The notes under the pieces were generated by a model. That model was not told the origin of the DNA, did not search any database, and saw nothing but the letters and a program-made list of their open reading frames with translations. From DAIODI01 sp046349255 (GTDB taxonomy: Bacteria > Pseudomonadota > Alphaproteobacteria > Rhizobiales > Aestuariivirgaceae): DNA of 64,000 nucleotides. Within the stretch, counting starts at the first letter, position 1. Every line of letters begins with the position of its first letter. Below are positions 59,582 to 64,000 of the stretch, piece after piece. The translations under genes were made by a program, and so were the position numbers. Where the stretch lies: assembly GCA_046349255.1 (NCBI GenBank), contig JAXMCR010000004.1:186001-250000 (forward strand), written 5' to 3'.

Positions 59582-60823
59582 TCACTCGGCCGGCTGCAGC
59601 TGGCTCTTCTTGGCAAGCACCGACTCGGTGATCGAGGCCGGCACGATCTCCGGCTTCTCGAGCAGTCCTAGTAGCGGCATGATCACCAGGAAGTGCAGGA
59701 AGTAGTAGGCGGTGGCGATCCGGCCGATGGTGATCCAGATGCCCTCCGGCGGGTTCGCGCCGACGATGCCGAGCACGACGCAGCAGATCAGGAACAGCCA
59801 GAAGAACTGGCGGTAGATCGGCCGGAACCGTGCCGAGCGCACCTTCGAGGTGTCGAGCCACGGCAGGAAGAACAGAATGGCGATCGAGCCGAACATCGCG
59901 ATGACGCCAAGGAGCTTGTCCGGAATGGCGCGCAGGATCGCGTAGAACGGCAGGAAGTACCACTCCGGCACGATGTGCGAGGGCGTCACCATCGGGTTCG
60001 CCTTCACGTAGTTGATCGAGTGGCCGAGGTAGTCCGGCGCGTAGAACACGAAGAGCATGTAGACGATCAGGAACATCACGATCGCGAACGAGTCCTTGAT
60101 CGTGTAGTAGGGGTGGAACGGCACCGTGTCCTGCCCCGACTTCACGTCGACGCCGATCGGGTTGTTGTTGCCCGGCACGTGCAGCGCCCAGATGTGCAGG
60201 CCGACGAGGCCGACCAGCACGAACGGCAGCAGGTAATGCAGCGAGAAGAAGCGGTTCAGCGTCGGGTTGTCGACCGAGAAGCCGCCCCACAGCCAGGTGA
60301 CGATCGACTCGCCGAAGAACGGCACCGCCGAGAACAGGTTGGTGATCACCTTGGCGCCCCAGAAGCTCATCTGGCCCCAGGGAAGCACGTAGCCCATGAA
60401 GGCGGTCGCCATCATCACGAGGAGGATGAGCACGCCGATCATCCACAAGACCTCGCGCGGCGGCTTGTAGGATCCGTAGTAGAGGCCGCGGAAGATGTGG
60501 ATGTAGACCGCGATGAAGAACATCGAGGCGCCCACCGCGTGCATCTTCTGCAGGATGTTGCCGTAGTTCACGTCGCGGCGGATGTGCTCGATCGAGTCGA
60601 ACGCCATGTCGACGTTCGGCGTGTAGTGCATCACGAGCACGACGCCGGTGATGATCTGCACCATCAGCATGACCGCGAGGATGCCGCCGAAGGTCCACCA
60701 GTAGTTCAGGTTCCGCGGCGTCGGGAAGTCCATCAGGTGACCCTTCGCGAGGGTCAGGATCGGCAGCCGCGAGTCGAACCAGCGGGCGACCGGATTCTTG
60801 AATTCGGTGGTGTGTCCAGACAT
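59582..60823 (-). CDS. petB: Cytochrome b of the bc1 complex
   Basis: The 413-residue membrane protein carries hemes bL and bH and both quinone sites. Heme-ligand His residues are in helices B and D (SMFFIAVYIHIFRGLYYGSY and HYLLPFVLVGLVGLHIWALH); the Qo-site PEWY motif is in SHIVPEWYFLPFYAIL (about 280-295). Eight spans. The start ATG 60823 lies 13 bases after petA. Identification is certain. Confidence 0.97.
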   Translation of the reverse strand: MSGHTTEFKNPVARWFDSRLPILTLAKGHLMDFPTPRNLNYWWTFGGILAVMLMVQIITGVVLVMHYTPNVDMAFDSIEHIRRDVNYGNILQKMHAVGASMFFIAVYIHIFRGLYYGSYKPPREVLWMIGVLILLVMMATAFMGYVLPWGQMSFWGAKVITNLFSAVPFFGESIVTWLWGGFSVDNPTLNRFFSLHYLLPFVLVGLVGLHIWALHVPGNNNPIGVDVKSGQDTVPFHPYYTIKDSFAIVMFLIVYMLFVFYAPDYLGHSINYVKANPMVTPSHIVPEWYFLPFYAILRAIPDKLLGVIAMFGSIAILFFLPWLDTSKVRSARFRPIYRQFFWLFLICCVVLGIVGANPPEGIWITIGRIATAYYFLHFLVIMPLLGLLEKPEIVPASITESVLAKKSQLQPAE

Positions 60824-60836
60824 CTGAGCCTCTCCG

Positions 60837-61421
60837 TCAGCCGATGCGGATCTTCGTATCGCTGATGTATTCGTACTTCGGCACCGCGAGGTTCTGCGGC
60901 GCGGGGCCCTTGCGGATGCGGCCCGCGGAATCGTAGTGCGAGCCGTGGCACGGGCAGAGCCAGCCGTCGTAGTCGCCGGCGTCGCCGATCGGGACGCAGC
61001 CGAGGTGGGTGCACACGCCGATCATGACCAGGAACTGCTCCTTGTCCTTGATCACGCGGTTCACGTCCGTCGCCGGCGCGTCGGCGGGCAGGTTGGCGTT
61101 GCGAGCGATCGGATCGGGCAGCGAGCCGACGTCGACCGACTTCGCGAGGTCGATGTCCTTGGCGGTGCGGTGGCGGATGAACACCGGGTTGCCGCGCCAC
61201 TTCACGGTGATGGTCTGGCCTTCGGCGATCGGCGAGAGATCGACTTCGGTCGACGAGAGTGCGAGCACGGAGGCGTCGGGGTTCATCTGGTCGATGAACG
61301 GCCACGCCGCCAACGCAGCGCCCACCGCCGCGACGGCGCCGGTGGCGATGTAGAGAAAGTCGCGGCGCTCGGGATTTTCGGGCGCATGCCCTGCGGCATG
61401 GGAAGCGGACGTGGTGGCCAC
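60837..61421 (-). CDS. petA: Rieske iron-sulfur subunit of the bc1 complex
   Basis: The 194-residue Rieske protein takes electrons from ubiquinol. An N-terminal twin-arginine signal-anchor (ENPERRDFLYIATGAVAAVG, about 16-35) is followed by the 2Fe-2S domain with CTHLGC (about 137-142) and CPCHGSHYD (about 157-165). GTG 61421 is chosen because AAGGA stands at proper distance; a TTG at 61445 is the alternative. First gene of petABC, divergent from trmL; a small hairpin (61473-61489) lies in its probable 5' leader. Confidence 0.96.
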   Translation of the reverse strand: MATTSASHAAGHAPENPERRDFLYIATGAVAAVGAALAAWPFIDQMNPDASVLALSSTEVDLSPIAEGQTITVKWRGNPVFIRHRTAKDIDLAKSVDVGSLPDPIARNANLPADAPATDVNRVIKDKEQFLVMIGVCTHLGCVPIGDAGDYDGWLCPCHGSHYDSAGRIRKGPAPQNLAVPKYEYISDTKIRIG

Positions 61422-61472
61422 GGTTCTTGATCCTTGAACAATCAACGGGCGGTCACAGACAGGAGGCCGCGA

Positions 61473-61489
61473 GCCGACTCCAAGTCGGC
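61473..61489 (-). other. Short hairpin in the petA upstream region
   Basis: GCCGACT / AGTCGGC with a 3-base loop, 52-68 bases upstream of the petA start. It could be a leader stem-loop or an operator half-site pair. No direct evidence for function. Confidence 0.3.
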
Positions 61490-61632
61490 CCGAAACCTGA
61501 TTTTGCGCCGTTCATGTGACATCATGCTCCTGCCTTGTCCAGCCATCAGTTGTCGCACTGTTGCCCCAATCCACGGTCCTGACGCAAAAGGGCTTTTCGG
61601 TTTAGCTCTCCGCTCGGGCCCGCCCTCTCGCC

Positions 61633-62115
61633 ATGGTCGATATCGCGCTCTACCAGCCCGAAATCCCGCCGAATGCCGCGACGATCATCCGCACCGCCGC
61701 CTGCCTCGGCGTCGCCGTCCACATCATCGGGCCGGCCGGCTTCGACTGGTCGGAGCGTTCCTTCCGCCGCGCCGGGATGGACTATCTCGAGGTCGCCCAT
61801 GTCGAACGGCATGTGGACTTCGACCGGTTCCGCCAGGCGGTCGCGGGCCGGCGGCTTGTGCTGGCGACGACGCGATCGAGCGTTCCGTACACGGATTTCG
61901 CGTTCCGGCTGTCGGACGTGCTGCTGTTCGGCCGCGAGAGTGCCGGCGTGCCAGCCGCCGTGCACGCGTTGGCCGACGCGCGGGTCACGATCCCGATGCG
62001 GCCGGACACCCGGTCGCTGAACCTCGCCGTTGCGGCCGCCATGGTGACGGGCGAGGCGCTGCGGCAGGTCTCCGCCCGTGACCCTCTTCACCCGCGCCCA
62101 AAGATCGGGCAATGA
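61633..62115 (+). CDS. trmL: tRNA (cytidine(34)-2'-O)-methyltransferase
   Basis: A 160-residue SPOUT methyltransferase that modifies the wobble base of certain leucine tRNAs. The knotted SAM site is made of ALYQPEIPPNAATIIRTAAC (about 5-24), DVLLFGRESAGVPAAVH (about 95-111) and IPMRPDTRSLNLAVAAAMV (about 121-139). The tight size without an N-terminal RNA-binding extension fits TrmL. It precedes hemF by six bases. Confidence 0.93.
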   Translation: MVDIALYQPEIPPNAATIIRTAACLGVAVHIIGPAGFDWSERSFRRAGMDYLEVAHVERHVDFDRFRQAVAGRRLVLATTRSSVPYTDFAFRLSDVLLFGRESAGVPAAVHALADARVTIPMRPDTRSLNLAVAAAMVTGEALRQVSARDPLHPRPKIGQ

Positions 62116-62121
62116 ACGGCC

Positions 62122-63021
62122 ATGGACGACATCGACCTGCACGTGAAGCTCGCCACCGAGAAAGCCACCGCGAAAGCCTGGTTCGAATCCCTGCGCGACC
62201 AGCTCTGCGCAGCGTTCGAGAAGCTCGAGGACGCCCCGCCCATGCCTGCGCTGGCCGATCGGCCGGCCGGGCGTTTCACCCGGAAGGCCTGGGAGCGCAC
62301 TGACCACGACGGCGCGCCGGGCGGGGGTGGCGTCATGTCGATGATGGGCGGCCGCGTGTTCGAGAAGGTCGGCGTGCACGTCTCGACCGTCCACGGCACG
62401 TTCAGCCCGGAGTTCCGCAAGCAGATCCCCGGCGCCGACGTCGACCCGCGCTTCCATGCGACGGGCATTTCGCTCATCGCCCATCCCTGGAACCCGAACG
62501 CGCCGACGGCGCACATGAACACGCGCTTCGTCGTGACCTCGAAGTCGTGGTTCGGCGGCGGTGGCGATCTCACCCCCGTGCTCAATCGGCGGCGCACGCA
62601 GGATGACCCGGACTCGATCGAATTCCACGCCGCCTATCGGCGCGCCTGCGAGGCGCACGCGGTGGCCGACTACAACCGCTTCAAGAAGTGGTGCGACGAG
62701 TACTTCTTCCTGCCGCACCGGAACGAACCGCGCGGCATCGGCGGCATCTTCTACGACTACCACAACTCGGGCAGCTTCGCCGACGACCTCGCGTTCACGA
62801 AGGATGTGGGCCGTGCCTTCCTCGAGGTCTATCCGAAGATCGTCGCCCGCAACATGACTACGCCATGGACCGAGGCCGACCGCGAGGAGCAGCTCGTCCG
62901 GCGCGGCCGCTACGTCGAGTTCAACCTCCTCTACGACCGCGGGACCATCTTCGGGCTGAAGACCGGCGGCAACGTCGAGTCGATCCTGTCGTCCATGCCG
63001 CCCGCGGTCCGCTGGCCTTGA
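62122..63021 (+). CDS. hemF: Oxygen-dependent coproporphyrinogen III oxidase
   Basis: HemF decarboxylates coproporphyrinogen III to protoporphyrinogen IX with O2 in heme synthesis. The 299-residue enzyme has GGGVMSMMGGRVFEKVGVHV (about 68-87), STVHGTFSPEFRK, the family signature region WNPNAPTAHMNTRFVV, WWFGGGGDLTP-type SWFGGGGDLTP, and RRGRYVEFNLLYDRGTIFGL (about 258-277). Heme made here is needed by the adjacent bc1 complex. Co-directional with trmL; its stop overlaps the MFS gene start. Confidence 0.95.
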   Translation: MDDIDLHVKLATEKATAKAWFESLRDQLCAAFEKLEDAPPMPALADRPAGRFTRKAWERTDHDGAPGGGGVMSMMGGRVFEKVGVHVSTVHGTFSPEFRKQIPGADVDPRFHATGISLIAHPWNPNAPTAHMNTRFVVTSKSWFGGGGDLTPVLNRRRTQDDPDSIEFHAAYRRACEAHAVADYNRFKKWCDEYFFLPHRNEPRGIGGIFYDYHNSGSFADDLAFTKDVGRAFLEVYPKIVARNMTTPWTEADREEQLVRRGRYVEFNLLYDRGTIFGLKTGGNVESILSSMPPAVRWP

Positions 63022-64000
63022 CGGCGGCGCGCTTCGAGCGGGCTGCAATCGGCAACCTCGTCGCTGCCATTGCGACGATCATCGTCTCCGACGTTGCGTT
63101 CGGGCTCACCTACCCGCTGCTCAACCTGCGGCTCGAGGAAGCGGGCACGGACGCGTTCCTGATCGGTCTCAACTCGGCGATGACGCCGCTCGGGATCGTG
63201 CTGTTCGGCCCGTTCGTGCCGGGCCTCGCGCGGCGCTTCGGCGAGAAGCAGATGGCGTTCGCAGCGCTCGTCACCATTGCCGCGTGCCTTGCATTGTTTC
63301 CGCTCTACCCGACGTACGGCGCCTGGATCGTCATCCGCTTCGTGCTCGGCATTGCAAACGTCACGCTCTACTCGCTCAGCGAGGCGTGGGTGATGCAGTT
63401 TGCGCCCGATAACGTTCGCGGCCGGGTCGCCGCGATCTACGCCTCCGTGCTGGCGCTTGCATTCTCGCTCGGGCCCTTCATGCTGCCGTTCACCGGCATC
63501 CACGGCTTCCTGCCGTTCGGGATCGCGATCGTGGTCGTGGCGATGAGCTTCGTGCCGCTCGCCTTGATCACGCTCCAGTCGGACGGGCACGACGACGGGG
63601 ACGGAAACGTGTTCGCGTTCGTGAAGAAGGCGCCGCTGCTCGTGTTCGCCGTCGGCACGATGACGCTGTTCGACGGGGTGATGCTCGCGTTCTTCCCGAT
63701 CTTCGGGTTGCGCAACGGGCTCGACGTCGGCACAGCCGCCTGGGCTCTCGGCGTGATGATCGCGGGCAACGTGTTCCTGCAGTACCCGATCGGCTGGCTC
63801 GCCGACCACTGGTCGCGCAAGGGCGTCATCTGGTGCGCCGCGATCGTCACGCCCGTGCTGGCGCTGCTGCTGCCCTACGCGGTCACGTCCTGGCTTATCT
63901 GGCCGCTCGCATTCTTCCTCGGCGGCGGGGCATACGCCGTCTACACCGTGGCGCTGGCCGTCCTCGGCGACAATTTCCGCGGCCAGGAGCTGATCGCGGG
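63018..64000 (+). CDS. MFS transporter, 3' end cut by window edge
   Basis: The first 327 residues of a major facilitator protein; no stop before the window ends. About ten spans are visible. Loop 2-3 has VPGLARRFGEKQMAF, span 4-5 has RFVLGIANVTLYSLSEAWVM and NVRGRVAAIYASVLALAFSLG, and the second half has QYPIGWLADHWSRKGVIW, the repeat of the same loop motif. The pattern resembles YcaD/YfkF-type transporters of unknown substrate. The likely start is TTG 63018, overlapping the hemF stop (TTGA); a later start cannot be ruled out. Confidence 0.82.
   Translation, partial: MTAARFERAAIGNLVAAIATIIVSDVAFGLTYPLLNLRLEEAGTDAFLIGLNSAMTPLGIVLFGPFVPGLARRFGEKQMAFAALVTIAACLALFPLYPTYGAWIVIRFVLGIANVTLYSLSEAWVMQFAPDNVRGRVAAIYASVLALAFSLGPFMLPFTGIHGFLPFGIAIVVVAMSFVPLALITLQSDGHDDGDGNVFAFVKKAPLLVFAVGTMTLFDGVMLAFFPIFGLRNGLDVGTAAWALGVMIAGNVFLQYPIGWLADHWSRKGVIWCAAIVTPVLALLLPYAVTSWLIWPLAFFLGGGAYAVYTVALAVLGDNFRGQELIA

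Noticed and set aside
58725..60823. Fused cytochrome b/c1 (fbcH) as in Bradyrhizobium
   Set aside because: petB has its own stop and petC its own ATG with a signal peptide 15 bases on, so they are separate genes.
62178..62195. tRNA-like T-loop sequence (GGTTCGAATCCC)
   Set aside because: It lies inside hemF, encoding WFESL, and there is no acceptor, D or anticodon arm around it.

Overview
This is a GC-rich, gene-dense chromosomal segment from an alphaproteobacterium, most likely a member of the Hyphomicrobiales (Rhizobiales). The assignment rests on gene content and order: lptF/lptG, the moxR-DUF58-DUF4159 cluster divergent from DUF1285-nudix-cca, uvrC-pgsA-moaD, lgt-midA-pgeF, prs/rplY-pth-ychF with paired MaoC genes, a petABC bc1 operon and a petP/petR-like regulator pair. 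It looks like core chromosome. I see no insertion sequence, prophage, CRISPR array, rRNA or tRNA gene, and no obvious island of foreign composition.

Layout. 1-4.2 kb: the 5' part of rlmJ (cut by the window edge), two tandem small membrane proteins that are paralogues of each other, a DUF1097 membrane protein, a Bcr/CflA-type efflux pump and a secreted cysteine-rich protein. 4.2-14.9 kb: the LPS exporter permeases lptG/lptF, a metallophosphoesterase, a FadJ-type beta-oxidation enzyme, a FecR-domain secreted protein, a two-domain dCTP deaminase, apaG, argE, a Nudix hydrolase and a GNAT acetyltransferase. 14.8-24.4 kb: a minus-strand MoxR/DUF58/DUF4159/GATase-like membrane operon divergent from DUF1285, a CoA-type Nudix hydrolase and CCA polymerase. 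24.5-31.3 kb: a solitary CoxL-type molybdenum hydroxylase subunit, a cupin and a pteridine-reductase-like SDR, then uvrC-pgsA-moaD and a DUF805 protein. 31.3-41.9 kb: L,D-transpeptidase, GMC oxidoreductase, branched-chain aminotransferase, a MarR/OmpR/histidine-kinase operon, csaA with a TetR/COQ9-like gene, a DUF937 protein, proC and ybjN. 42-50.5 kb: a UbiK-like coiled coil, lgt-midA-pgeF, a 317-base stretch without a recognised gene, rcnR-rcnA nickel/cobalt efflux, an M24-fold enzyme without metal ligands, a lipoprotein with a duplicated domain, and prs. 50.6-64 kb: rplY, pth, ychF, two MaoC genes, the methylthioadenosine/adenine salvage operon (mtnP-adenine deaminase-apt-mtnA), the cytochrome bc1 operon petABC, trmL, hemF and the start of an MFS transporter.

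How the parts connect. The minus-strand salvage operon forms a short pathway: MtnP releases adenine from methylthioadenosine, the adenine deaminase and Apt compete for that adenine, and MtnA isomerises the methylthioribose-1-phosphate. The MarR-OmpR pair resembles petP-petR of Rhodobacter, and the bc1 genes that petR is linked to there lie about 20 kb away here. Many neighbouring genes overlap by ATGA, GTGA or TGATG, so translational coupling is widespread.

No clearly new multi-gene defence or metabolic system is visible. The best leads are the tandem membrane paralogues, the leaderless-looking marR promoter with a palindrome over its start codon, the stray CoxL-cupin-SDR group, the mini-ORF/small-transcript candidate at 45.5-45.7 kb, the metal-less M24 protein and the duplicated-domain lipoprotein.
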